From Rhabditoides inermis (lineage: Eukaryota; Nematoda; Chromadorea; Rhabditida; Rhabditidae), in contig CAWZYM010000078.1 of the NCBI GenBank assembly GCA_963966185.1, forward strand, positions 148,501-212,500: DNA of 64,000 nucleotides, given 5' to 3'. The notes below the pieces were generated by a model. It saw only the letters and a list, made by a program, of their open reading frames with translations. It made no database searches and was not told the origin of the DNA. A program made the position numbers and the translations under genes. Positions 37,401 to 51,214 of the stretch are shown here, one piece after another. Positions within the stretch are counted from its first letter, which is position 1, and each line of letters starts with the position of its first letter.

Positions 37401-40400
37401 GGCCCTCTCTTTCCACTATGGCCACGACTCTGAATCCGATGCGGCCCGGCCATCCTTTGTACCTTCCAATCAGAATTGTGTATTCTAATGAAGCATACCT
37501 ATCAATTCAACAACTGTCTTTCAGAAAACACTAACCACAACTCAATAGCGACTCTCACTGGCCCGGTATGCCGTGCGTGGCCCTCTCTTTCCACTGTGGC
37601 CACGAATCTGAATCCGATGCGGCCCGGCCATTCTTTCTGCCTTCCAATCAGAATTGTGTATTCTAATGAAGCATACCTATCAATTCAACACCTGTCTTTC
37701 AGAAAACACTAACTACAACTCAATAGCGACTCTCACTGGCCCGGTATACCGTGCGTGGCCCTCTCTTTCCATTGTGGCTACGACTCTGAAACCGATGCGG
37801 CCCGGCCATTCTTTCTACCTTCCAATCAGAATTGTGTATTCTAATGAAGCATACCTATCAATTCAACACCTGTCTTTCAGAAAACACTAACCACAACTCA
37901 ATAGCGACTCTCACTGGCCCGGTATACCGTGCGTGGCCCTCTCTTTCCACTGTGGCCACCTGAATCCGATGCGGCCCGGCCATTCTTTCTGCCTTCCAAT
38001 CAGAATTGTGTATTCTAATGAAGCATACTTATCAATTCAACACCTGTCTTTCAGAAAACACTAACTACAACTCAATAGCGACTCTCACTGGCCCGGTATA
38101 CCGTGCGTGGCCCTCTCTTTCCACTGTGGCCACGACTCTGAAACCGATGCGGCCCGGCCATTCTTTCTACCTTCCAATCAGAATTGTGTATTCTAATGAA
38201 GCATACCTATCAATTCAACACCTGTCTTTCAGAAAACACTAACCACAACTCAATAGCGACTCTCACTGGCCCGGTATATCGTGCGTGGCCCTCTCTTTCC
38301 ACTGTGGCCACCTGAATCCGATGCGGCCCGGCCATTCTTTCTGCCTTCCAATCAGAATTGTGTATTCTAATGAAGCATACTTATCAATTCAACACCTGTC
38401 TTTCAGAAAACACTAACTACAACTCAATAGCGACTCTCACTGGCCCGGTATACCGTGCGTGGCCCTCTCTTTCCATTGTGGCTACGACTCTGAAACCGAT
38501 GCGGCCCGGCCATTCTTTCTACCTTCCAATCAGAATTGTGTATTCTAATGAAGCATACCTATCAATTCAACACCTGTCTTTCAGAAAACACTAACCACAA
38601 CTCAATAGCGACTCTCACTGGCCCGGTATACCGTGCGTGGCCCTCTCTTTCCACTGTGGCCACCTGAATCCGATGCGGCCCGGCCATTCTTTCTGCCTTC
38701 CAATCAGAATTGTGTATTCTAATGAAGCATACTTATCAATTCAACACCTGTCTTTCAGAAAACACTAACTACAACTCAATAGCGACTCTCACTGGCCCGG
38801 TATACCGTGCGTGGCCCTCTCTTTCCACTGTGGCCACGACTCTGAAACCGATGCGGCCCGGCCATTCTTTCTACCTTCCAATCAGAATTGTGTATTCTAA
38901 TGAAGCATACCTATCAATTCAACACCTGTCTTTCAGAAAACACTAACCACAACTCAATAGCGACTCTCACTGGCCCGGTATACCGTGCGTGGCCCTCTCT
39001 TTCCACTGTGGCCACCTGAATCCGATGCGGCCCGGCCATTCTTTCTGCCTTCCAATCAGAATTGTGTATTCTAATGAAGCATACTTATCAATTCAACACC
39101 TGTCTTTCAGAAAACACTAACTACAACTCAATAGCGACTCTCACTGGCCCGGTATACCGTGCGTGGCCCTCTCTTTCCACTGTGGCCACGACTCTGAAAC
39201 CGATGCGGCCCGGCCATTCTTTCTACCTTCCAATCAGAATTGTGTATTCTAATGAAGCATACCTATCAATTCAACACCTGTCTTTCAGAAAACACTAACC
39301 ACAACTCAATAGCGACTCTCACTGGCCCGGTATACCGTGCGTGGCCCTCTCTTTCCACTGTGGCCACCTGAATCCGATGCGGCCCGGCCATTCTTTCTGC
39401 CTTCCAATCAGAATTGTGTATTCTAATGAAGCATACTTATCAATTCAACACCTGTCTTTCAGAAAACACTAACTACAACTCAATAGCGACTTCACTGGCC
39501 CGGTATACCGTGCGTGGCCCTCTCTTTCCATTGTGGCTACGACTCTGAAACCGATGCGGCCCGGCCATTCTTTCTACCTTCCAATCAGAATTGTGTATTC
39601 TAATGAAGCATACCTATCAATTCAACACCTGTCTTTCAGAAAACACTAACCACAACTCAATAGCGACTCTCACTGGCCCGGTATACCGTGCGTGGCCCTC
39701 TCTTTCCACTGTGGCCACCTGAATCCGATGCGGCCCGGCCATTCTTTCTGCCTTCCAATCAGAATTGTGTATTCTAATGAAGCATACTTATCAATTCAAC
39801 ACCTGTCTTTCAGAAAACACTAACTACAACTCAATAGCGACTCTCACTGGCCCGGTATACCGTGCGTGGCCCTCTCTTTCCACTGTGGCCACGACTCTGA
39901 AACCGATGCGGCCCGGCCATTCTTTCTACCTTCCAATCAGAATTGTGTATTCTAATGAAGCATACCTATCAATTCAACACCTGTCTTTCAGAAAACACTA
40001 ACCACAACTCAATAGCGACTCTCACTGGCCCGGTATACCGTGCGTGGCCCTCTCTTTCCACTGTGGCCACCTGAATCCGATGCGGCCCGGCCATTCTTTC
40101 TGCCTTCCAATCAGAATTGTGTATTCTAATGAAGCATACTTATCAATTCAACACCTGTCTTTCAGAAAACACTAACTACAACTCAATAGCGACTCTCACT
40201 GGCCCGGTATACCGTGCGTGGCCCTCTCTTTCCACTGTGGCCACGACTCTGAATCCGATGCGGCCCGGCCATTCTTTCTGCCTTCCAATCAGAATTGTGT
40301 ATTCTAATGAAGCATACCTATCAATTCAACACCTGTCTTTCAGAAAACACTAACCACAACTCAATAGCGACTCTCACTGGCCCGGTATACCGTGCGTGGC

Positions 40401-41547
40401 CCTCTCTTTCCACTGTGGCCACCTGAATCCGATGCGGCCCGGCCATTCTTTCTGCCTTCCAATCAGAATTGTGTATTCTAATGAAGCATACTTATCAATT
40501 CAACACCTGTCTTTCAGAAAACACTAACTACAACTCAATAGCGACTCTCACTGGCCCGGTATACCGTGCGTGGCCCTCTCTTTCCACTGTGGCCACGACT
40601 CTGAATCCGATGCGGCCCGGCCATTCTTTCTGCCTTCCAATCAGAATTGTGTATTCTAATGAAGCATACCTATCAATTCAACACCTGTCTTTCAGAAAAC
40701 ACTAACCACAACTCAATAGCGACTCTCACTGGCCCGGTATACCGTGCGTGGCCCTCTCTTTCCACTGTGGCCACCTGAATCCGATGCGGCCCGGCCATTC
40801 TTTCTGCCTTCCAATCAGAATTGTGTATTCTAATGAAGCATACTTATCAATTCAACACCTGTCTTTCAGAAAACACTAACTACAACTCAATAGCGACTCT
40901 CACTGGCCCGGTATACCGTGCGTGGCCCTCTCTTTCCACTGTGGCCACGACTCTGAAACCGATGCGGCCCGGCCATTCTTTCTACCTTCCAATCAGAATT
41001 GTGTATTCTAATGAAGCATACCTATCAATTCAACACCTGTCTTTCAGAAAACACTAACCACAACTCAATGGCGACTCTCACTGGCCCGGTATACCGTGCG
41101 TGGCCCTCTCTTTCCACTGTGGCCACCTGAATCCGATGCGGCCCGGCCATTCTTTCTGCCTTCCAATCAGAATTGTGTATTCTAATGAAGCATACCTATC
41201 AATTCAACACCTGTCTTTCAGAAAACACTAACCACAACTCAATAGCGACTCTCACTGGCCCGGTATACCATGCGTGGCCCTCTCTTTCCACTGTGGCCAC
41301 CTGAATCCGATGCGGCCCGGCCATTCTTTCTGCCTTCCAATCAGAATTGTGTATTCTAATGAAGCATACCTATCAATTCAACACCTGTCTTTCAGAAAAC
41401 ACTAACCACAACTCAATAGCGACTCTCACTGGCCCGGTATACCGTGCGTGGCCCTCTCTTTCCACTGTGGCCACGACTCTGAATCCGATGCGGCCCGGCC
41501 ATTCTTTCTGTCTTCCAATCACAATTGTGTATTTTAATGAAGCACAC
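19464..41547 (+). repeat. 178-bp satellite array, left arm, about 124 units
   Basis: Tandem units of 178 bp, highly similar, all in one orientation. A 174-bp variant lacks GACT in GGCCACGACTCTGAAT. A rarer variant gains CGTG in the GTGCGTGG segment (36,321 and 37,393). Variants recur in blocks: a regular 352-bp dimer (178+174) from about 37,650 to 41,160, and longer blocks repeated with a 1,242-bp period (for example 25,388 to 26,630 and 30,898 to 32,140). The unit contains the palindrome CGGTATACCG. Overlapping 78-codon frames recur every unit, but 178 is not a multiple of three, so the frame shifts each unit and this is not a protein repeat. Confidence 0.97.
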
Positions 41548-41682
41548 GAGTGTAGTATACAAGAGATGATGAAATCAATAATGAGCACTGTGTGTGTTTT
41601 CTTTTCTTTTCTTTCCTCTATTTGTTTTTGAGTTATTTCAAGAATAAATTGCTGTGTGTAATATATTTCGTTTTAAAAAACT

Positions 41683-42952
41683 ATGATTACGTGCGAGGTG
41701 GGCGATATGCTCACCTTTCAAACGGACGCCATCATCAATGCGTCTAACCCCGGAATGAGCAAAGGTGAATCATTATCTATTCATTTATTTTGTAGCAAGC
41801 AATGACACAATCGATCACAGGAGAAGGAGTGAACAAGCATATTCGTCTCCAAGGAGGAAAGGCTCTGAGAGATGAGATGAAGAGGGTCCGTGCTCACCGG
41901 AAAAGGGATCTGGGTAAGGGAGACGTTGCTGTCACCTCTGGTCACCAACTCAAGGCGAAACGTGAGGAATTCGTTTTTGGCCGTTGTTTCAATATGTATC
42001 TAAAGTGGTCGTGCACACTTCCGGTCCGTGCATCACACTGAAACGCCGGATAGTGAACGAGGAGGAGAAGAAACATCTGAGAGACTGCTATCTCAATTCG
42101 TTCAAGGAAGCAGCGGATCGGAACATGGAACGCATTGTGAGTTGTTGTAAAGTATAACTCTTATTTCAACAGTGACCATATCACATATCTACAGGTGTCG
42201 CCGTTTCTCAGTGTAGGAATTTATAACTTTCCTTTGGCTGAGGGTCTGAAGATTGCCGCGGAGGCAGCTGTGTCTCACGTCAACAGACCGGGAAAGGTGA
42301 GACAATTCTACAATGACATGCTATCACAATCCACCCTAAATTAATAAATTGTTTCGTTCAGAAGCTGAAGGAGATCGTTTTTGTCACATTGAAGAGTCGC
42401 ACGAAACAACAGTTCCTTGACGCTCTGAAGCTGGCACAAGTGGAGGGACAAGGTTAGCTCGGGCATGTACATTATTTATTCCCTAGAGCATAATCATTCC
42501 CTATACATAGCATTTCAGACGGAGCTGTGATTGATGATCTGCTGGAGGATACTCTGTTTTTCGAAAAGCAAGGGTCACCTGCCAGTGAGTCGGGGAACAG
42601 TTCGGATGAGACTCGGAGAGACGCCAGTGAGGAGAACGAGAAGTCCGCTGGCTTTTTGAGAAAGAGAATCCAGTCCCAGTCGATAAGCGACGATCTGGCG
42701 GATCTGACTGCGAAGCGTGCGCGGAGCGCTGAGAGGGAAGTGAGTCCCGCTGACTCCTTCCATTCATCCTCCTCCGATTCAACGAAATCAATTCGTTCGG
42801 AACACGCTGAGGATGACATGGTACAGGCAGAGGCTGTCATAGATTCGCCTGATCAACTCATGTCAGCTGCCGAGAAAGCAATTGTGAACACGTGAGTTTT
42901 TGAATAAAGTTCACTTTTCATTTTTATAATCGCACATGTGTAGGTACCCTGA
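41683..42952 (+). CDS. Macrodomain portion of a macrodomain-MULE transposase fusion
   Basis: Binds, and possibly hydrolyses, ADP-ribose. Exons 41,683-41,764, 41,821-41,961, 42,006-42,136, 42,195-42,296, 42,362-42,452, 42,519-42,891 and 42,944-42,952 join in frame (introns 44-66 bp). The start ATG gives MITCEVGDMLTFQTDAIINA, the macrodomain opening (G-D-I/M ... D-A-I-V/I-N-A-x-N). Then come SKGEGVNKHI (the Gly-rich ADP-ribose loop), GDVAVTSGHQLKAKLVVH (the 'G-x-A-x-T-x-G-Y/H-x-L ... V-I-H' strand pair) and LSVGIYNFPLAEGLKIAAEA (phosphate-binding S-x-G-I-Y-x-F-P loop). The order matches the whole fold. A 124-residue acidic, Ser-rich linker follows. The frame then runs into the inserted 1.7-kb element at 42,953. 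Precise removal of that insert gives an open frame (NTYPELSESPD at the join) into the transposase exons, so both belonged to one protein. Confidence 0.8.
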
Positions 42953-43161
42953 CAAGGAAAGTGTCTCAGGGCCTCCGCTCCAAATTAAACGAAATATGGC
43001 TCATTCGCAAGCCAAGGGCTTCCTGATCAATGTTGCCGTTGATCATTTTTGCTGCGGTGCACGTTGAAGTACCGTAATTCTACCGTAAAGTTTTGACGAT
43101 TTCCGTGCTTTTTCACTTTTGCGAGTAGTCATCGCGTTTGAGAGAACAGATTTCCAGCTCG

Positions 43162-43227
43162 GTTGTCCTAGTGGTTAGCGATTCGGCCTAGTATTCTGGC
43201 AGGGCCGGGTTCGATCCCGGGTTCGAT
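43162..43227 (+). other. tRNA-like Pol III promoter sequence in left arm
   Basis: TAGTGGTTAGCG at 43,169-43,180 matches the tRNA A box (Glu/Asp-like D arm). GGTTCGATCCC at 43,208-43,218 matches the B box. Spacing is close to that of a tRNA gene. There is no matching 3' acceptor strand, so this is a tRNA-derived remnant rather than a functional tRNA. The mirror copy is in the other arm. Confidence 0.65.
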
Positions 43228-44382
43228 TTTTGTTTTTTGCAACTTTGAATCTATTCGAATGTTATGAATATATCAACATTAACCATATAACAATAACATA
43301 ACACCAACTGACGCTGTTTTACAATAAATTAAACCAAGAACTAGGCTAACATTTAGACTAACAACAACAGAGTTCCACTTGTTATGATTCATCACCATCA
43401 CGGATTGCCGAATTGCCGTACATGAGTCAAGTGAGTCATGAGTCCTGCATGACCTTTTGAGTAGCGGTGCTTTTAACATGAAAATACATTTTCAACCACC
43501 CTATTATGACTTATGAGTGCCTCCGTCATAATATGGACTTCACTACAATTTGTACAACACTACAAATTTCTCTGCCAAGCTCCTTCAATGCGCGCGTATA
43601 ATCGGTCAAGTAGCTGTCAGTCTCTTCAAACTATTGCGAAAATGCCTCCTAACTACCTCCAAGTTGCCTTGCAAAACGCCTTCTCACTTGCCTTCCTACT
43701 TCCAACTACCTCCGAAATGCCCCCAACCACTTCAAACTATTTGTGCCCTCCAACTACTTCGAACTACTTCGGAAACGGTTTTTGAAGAGACTGACCACGC
43801 CTTCATTATGTCATTGACATTACCTCGTAATTTCCTTTCCCCACTTGGAATGAATGGTAAATGAGACATTTGCATGGTTATCAGCGGTCTGGTCTTGCGG
43901 TCCACCGAATGTTTCTTCTCACCAAGTCCGAATGAGCGTGCGAGCGCATTGTTTTGCGAATTCATGACCTCCCAACTACCCATGATTTCGGAATTTTCAA
44001 ATTATAGACATTTGTCGCGCATTAACTTCGTGCGGCGTGACTCCGGGAAGAGCGTGGTGTGGTGGATGATGGATGGAATGATGGACACCAGCCCAGACTA
44101 CTCCGCGCGTGTCGTCGTCGCATCGTCACCAGGAACTGCTCATTCCGGACTCTTTGTTTCTTTGCCACTTTCTGAACGGCAATCCGTGATCATGATCATG
44201 AATCATGACAAGTAGAAGTAGAATTGCATGTTGTTGTTAGTCTAAATGTTAGCCTATGAGTTCTTGGTTTAATTTATTATAAAACAGCGTCAGTTGGTGT
44301 TATGTTATTGTTATATGGTTAATTTTGATATATTCATGACATTCGAATAAATTCAAAGTTGCAAAAACAAAAAGACTATAGC

Positions 44383-44447
44383 CGGGATCGAACCCGGCAC
44401 TGCCAGAATACTAGGCCGACTCGCTAACCACTAAGACAACAGAGGTG
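44383..44447 (-). other. tRNA-like Pol III promoter sequence in right arm
   Basis: Inverse copy of the left-arm tRNA-like sequence: on the minus strand TTAGTGGTTAGCG then GCCGGGTTCGATCCCGGC. The T arm forms a clean GC stem here. The D arm is recognisable and the acceptor stem is not. Both arms would therefore direct Pol III transcription inward. Confidence 0.6.
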
Positions 44448-44650
44448 GAACTATTCTCTCAAACGCGATGACTACTCGCAAAAGTGAAAAAGCACGGAAA
44501 TCGTCAAAACTTTACGGTAGAATTACGGTACTTCAACGTGCACCGCAGCAAAAATGTTCAACGGCAACATTGATCAGAAAGCCCTTGGCTAGCGAATGAG
44601 CCATAATTCGTTCAATTTGGAGCGGAGGCCCTGAGACACTTTCCTTGTGA

Positions 44651-47302
<2,652 letters not shown>

Positions 47303-47389
47303 ATTGAATTAATGAAAAATAGAAAGTATGCAGTTTGCGCCATCGTTCATAGATAAAATAGAAAACAGGAAACATAATAATAATGTAAA

Positions 47390-48811
47390 ATGGTTGTTCA
47401 GGTTGCTATCACCGTGACTCCCACTCAACAATCAGAAGATCTCGTGGAACAGAGGGTACTCTTGCTAGTCGTCTGTGCAGCAATGGCAACAGGACTCGAT
47501 CCGAGAGCGATCAAAGTCGAACTTGCTGGAATCTCACTCAGCAACCGCGCCGAACTGGATGATCTGGTTGATGAGTGTGTACATGTCAAAATGGGCAAAT
47601 GTAGCACTGCTGTGGTGCCTCTATACTGTGACTGTGCAAAACCGTGGCCGAAGGGGCTGAGTCAGGAGGCGTTTGACAAGCTCAAGTATGACTACTGCTC
47701 GCGTTGCCAAATCTGCAAGTCTTTCGTCTTTCACCGATGTCATCATCTTCCTAACAAACAGTTCGACAAGGGCGTGCCGTTCACATGTATGGTATGTTAT
47801 GTTTCATCTCATTTTTCATATTAAATACGTACATGTTTTCCAGGAATGCAATGTTCCTCAAGACGCGGCATTCCCGGTGTGGGGAGGTCCGAATTCGACG
47901 AACACGTGCACTGTGGACGGCCAAATCGCGATGCTGATCCACTTCCACCATCTCTATCCCAATGATCTAAACGAGTAAGATCTCCGGGGAGGGGGGCCAG
48001 TATTTCACTCATTCGTTGATTATCAGGTGGTTGCAACTGAACCTGAACGATCCGAAGCACGGCAAATGGAGCCGATTCATGACTGCAATTCTCAAAGGAA
48101 ACCTTGCTGAGAATAAGGAGAAGATCGTTCGACTGATGAAGGACAAGGTGATAGAGTGTGTTAAAGTCATTGTTTTGAATATGTGTGTTGTGACAGCTGA
48201 ACAGTAACGAGCTGGTGGACGGGTGGGGTTCCGAGGAGGAGATGCATGAGGTTACTGTAACGTCGCGCCTCTTCAATGTCGAACAGACATGCACCGATCC
48301 TACCTGCACAGCACGCAACAAGTTCAAGAAGTCTCACGGAGAGATGTAAGTTTTTATTAAATACAAATTGATGCTATTCAACTTATCTGTTCTAGTCAAC
48401 TGGTGAACTGGAATGAGGACATCGCGGACATTGCAAGCATTGCATTCAAGGATCGGACCTGCATGTTTGTTATTACAGACTCACTAGCGACAATTGCTTT
48501 GTTTCAGCTGCGAGTCTCCCCTGATTGAGGTGCGCCGACCGGCAGACACGTGGATCTGCACAATTCGTGCTATTGGAACGCGTTCTTCGAATGACACTTT
48601 TTGTTATTAGATCGACGACGCCCACTTCGTTCTTGGAGGATTCTCGATGTTCGTCCCCGAGAGACAACACTTCATCGCATTCCTTCCCCGCTCGCACAAC
48701 TCGTTCTGGCGGTACGACGGCAAAGACGACGACCCTGTGATGTCTGTCTTCAACAGCGAGCTGACCAAGTACGTTCCCCACAACATTTACTACTTCAGAG
48801 TCAGGGACTGA
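47390..48811 (+). CDS. PHD-finger plus USP-like cysteine-protease-like protein
   Basis: Exons 47,390-47,791, 47,844-47,974, 48,027-48,147, 48,197-48,345, 48,396-48,464, 48,508-48,529 and 48,611-48,811 join in frame to a TGA. Near 47,630-47,850 the Cys/His pattern CDC...CQICKSFVFHRC...FTCMEC matches a PHD zinc finger (C4HC3), a histone-tail reader type. Then GGPNSTNTCTVDGQIAML (47,890-47,935) resembles the Cys box of ubiquitin-specific proteases (N-x-G-N-T-C-x-x-N-x-x-x-Q). Paired Cys (CTDPTC near 48,300, TCICES near 48,460-48,520) resemble the zinc fingers region. The C-terminal FVPERQHFIAFLPRSHNSFW followed by YDGKDDD resembles the USP His/Asp box. It starts 88 bp after the transposase stop, same strand, inside the satellite arms, so it is probably element-encoded. 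Protease activity is inferred; another papain-fold clan is possible. Confidence 0.6.
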
Positions 48812-49098
48812 TAGTACTCTCATCACTTCCAAGTAGTACTCTCATCTCTACTTGTTGATTCATTAATTTTGAAATAAGTGTGATCATATGCAAATTAGAG
48901 TAGTAACCTCGCATTTATATTGATTCCTCGCATTTATTGATTCATTCATGCTTTTTCAATATTCACTTACATGTTACATGTTATGCTTTGCGAATCCTGC
49001 GTATTACACATGAATTGCATGGTTTCTTATAAAATCAATTAATCAATAAAAATATTTTCGTATAGAAAGATAATGCTTTGTTCACATCATGATTCAGC
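48812..49098 (+). other. 3' flank of the element genes with polyadenylation signal
   Basis: AT-rich sequence between the protease-like gene stop and the right satellite arm. A canonical AATAAA lies at 49,045-49,050. No further coding exon seen. Confidence 0.55.
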
Positions 49099-50990
49099 CA
49101 GGTGTTGACTTGATAGGTATGCTTCATTAGAATACACAATTCTGATTGGAAGGTAGAAAGAATGGCCGGGCCGCATCGGATTCAGAGTCGTGGCCACAGT
49201 GGAAAGAGAGGGCCACGCACGGTATACCGGGCCAGTGAGAGTCACTATTGAGTTGTGGTTAGTGTTTTCTGAAAGACAGGTGTTGAATTGATAGGTATGC
49301 TTCATTAGAATACACAATTCTGATTGGAAGGTAGAAAGAATGGCCGGGCCGCATCGGATTCAGAGTCGTGGCCACAGTGGAAAGACAGGGCCACGCACGG
49401 TATACCCGGCCAGTGAGAGTCGCTATTGAGTTGTGGTTAGTGTTTTCTGAAAGACAGGTGTTGAATTGATAGGTATGCTTCATTAGAATACACAATTCTG
49501 ATTGGAAGGTAGAAAGAATGGCCGGGCCGCATTGGATTCAGAGTCGTGGCCACAGTGGAAAGACAGGGCCACGCACGGTATACCGGGCCAGTGAGAGTCG
49601 CTATTGAGTTGTGGTTAGTGTTTTCTGAAAGACAGGTGTTCAATTGATAGGTATGCTTCATTAGAATACACAATTCTGATTGGAAGGTAGAAAGAATGGC
49701 CGGGCCGCATCGGATTCAGAGTCGTGGCCACAGTGGAAAGACAGGGCCACGCACGGTATACCGGGCCAGTGAGAGTCGCTATTGAGTTGTAGTTAGTGTT
49801 TTCTGAAAGACAGGTGTTGAATTGATAGGTATGCTTCATTAGAATACACAATTCTGATTGGAAGGTACAAAGGATGGCCGGGCCGCATCGGATTCAGAGT
49901 CGTGGCCACAGTGGAAAGACAGGGCCACGCACGGTATACCGGGCCAGTGAGAGTCGCTATTGAGTTGTGGTTAGTGTTTTCTGAAAGACAGGTGTTCAAT
50001 TGATAGGTATGCTTCATTAGAATACACAATTCTGATTGGAAGGTAGAAAGAATGGCCGGGCCGCATCGGATTCAGAGTCGTGGCCACAGTGGAAAGACAG
50101 GGCCACGCACGGTATACCGGGCCAGTGAGAGTCGCTATTGAGTTGTAGTTAGTGTTTTCTGAAAGACAGGTGTTGAATTGATAGGTATGCTTCATTAGAA
50201 TACACAATTCTGATTGGAAGGTACAAAGGATGGCCGGGCCGCATCGGATTCAGAGTCGTGGCCACAGTGGAAAGAGAGGGCCACGCACGGTATACCGGGC
50301 CAGTGAGAGTCGCTATTGCGTTGTGGTTAGTGTTTTCTAAAAGACAGGTGTCGATATGATAGGTATGCTTCATTAGAATACACAATTCTGATTGGAAGGT
50401 AGAAAGAATGGCCGGGCCGCATCGGATTCAGAGTCGTGGCCACAGTGGAAAGACAGGGCCACGCACGGTATACCGGGCCAGTGAGAGTCGCTATTGAGTT
50501 GTAGTTAGTGTTTTCTGAAAGACAGGTGTTGAATTGATAGGTATGCTTCATTAGAATACACAATTCTGATTGGAAGGTACAAAGGATGACCGGGCCGCAT
50601 CGGATTCAGAGTCGTGGCCACAGTGGAAAGAGAGGGCCACGCACGGTATTCCGGGCCAGTGAGAGTCGCTATTGCGTTGTGGTTAGTGTTTTCTGAAAGA
50701 CAGGTGTCGATATGATAGGTATGCTTCATTAGAATACACAATTCTGATTGGAAGGTAGAAAGAATGGCCGGGCCGCATCGGATTCAGAGTCGTGGCCACA
50801 GTGGAAAGACAGGGCCACGCACGGTATACCGGGCCAGTGAGAGTCGCTATTGAGTTGTGGTTAGTGTTTTCTGAAAGACAGGTGTTCAATTGATAGGTAT
50901 GCTTCATTAGAATACACAATTCTGATTGGAAGGTAGAAAGAATGGCCGGGCCGCATCGGATTCAGAGTCGTGGCCACAGTGGAAAGACAG
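49099..50990 (-). repeat. 178-bp satellite array, right arm, about 10.5 units, inverted
   Basis: The same 178-bp unit as the left arm, on the opposite strand. It starts (minus-strand sense) at CTGTCTTTCCACTGTGGCC at 50,990 and ends at TCAACACCTG at 49,099. It shares variants with the left arm (for example CTAACTACAA for CTAACCACAA) but also has private ones, such as a CATATCGACACC segment for CAATTCAACACC at 50,350 and 50,705. No 174-bp GACT-deleted units are seen here. Confidence 0.96.
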
Positions 50991-51214
50991 GTCAAAAAAA
51001 AAAATCAAATCGTAAACACCTGAACATGAAAACTAACGCAAACTTGCTCTTTCAAAACAAACGAAAAATGTTGAATAATTCCATGTTTTATTTTTTTTTG
51101 ACATTTTTACACCTGAATATTGAGTCAAACAACATCACGATTAACATATTTTTTATTGATAAACCGTATGTAATAAACATTTCGTGTCCGCAAAAAAACA
51201 CTAAATAAACAAAA
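50991..51214. other. AT-rich spacer between two palindromic repeat domains
   Basis: About 220 bp with an A11 run at 50,994-51,004 and a T9 run. No supported gene. It separates the satellite-armed element from the minisatellite palindrome. Confidence 0.6.

Larger units (their letters stand above)
42953..44647. mobile_element. 1.7-kb foldback DNA transposon with 3-bp TGA duplication
   Basis: 1,695 bp. Termini are perfect inverted repeats starting CAAGGAAAGTGTCTCAGGGC. The arms stay complementary with scattered differences for about 450 bp (42,953-43,411 against 44,177-44,647). TGA is duplicated at both sides (42,950-42,952 and 44,648-44,650). It lies inside an exon of the macrodomain-transposase gene. 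The central 0.75 kb (43,412-44,176) has a 114-codon frame (43,874-44,215) without recognisable domains, so the element is probably non-autonomous. The superfamily is unclear. A 3-bp duplication is compatible with PIF/Harbinger or CACTA-like elements, but the termini are not diagnostic of either. Confidence 0.85.

Noticed and set aside
19522..41631. More than a hundred near-identical 78-codon frames starting MCILMKHTYQF in the left array (and in the right array on the minus strand)
   Set aside because: They are an artefact of the 178-bp satellite. Each frame spans 1.3 units, overlaps the next, and shifts frame every unit. No splice or start context.
43162..43227. A functional tRNA gene
   Set aside because: A and B boxes are present but no complementary acceptor stem can be formed at the 3' side.
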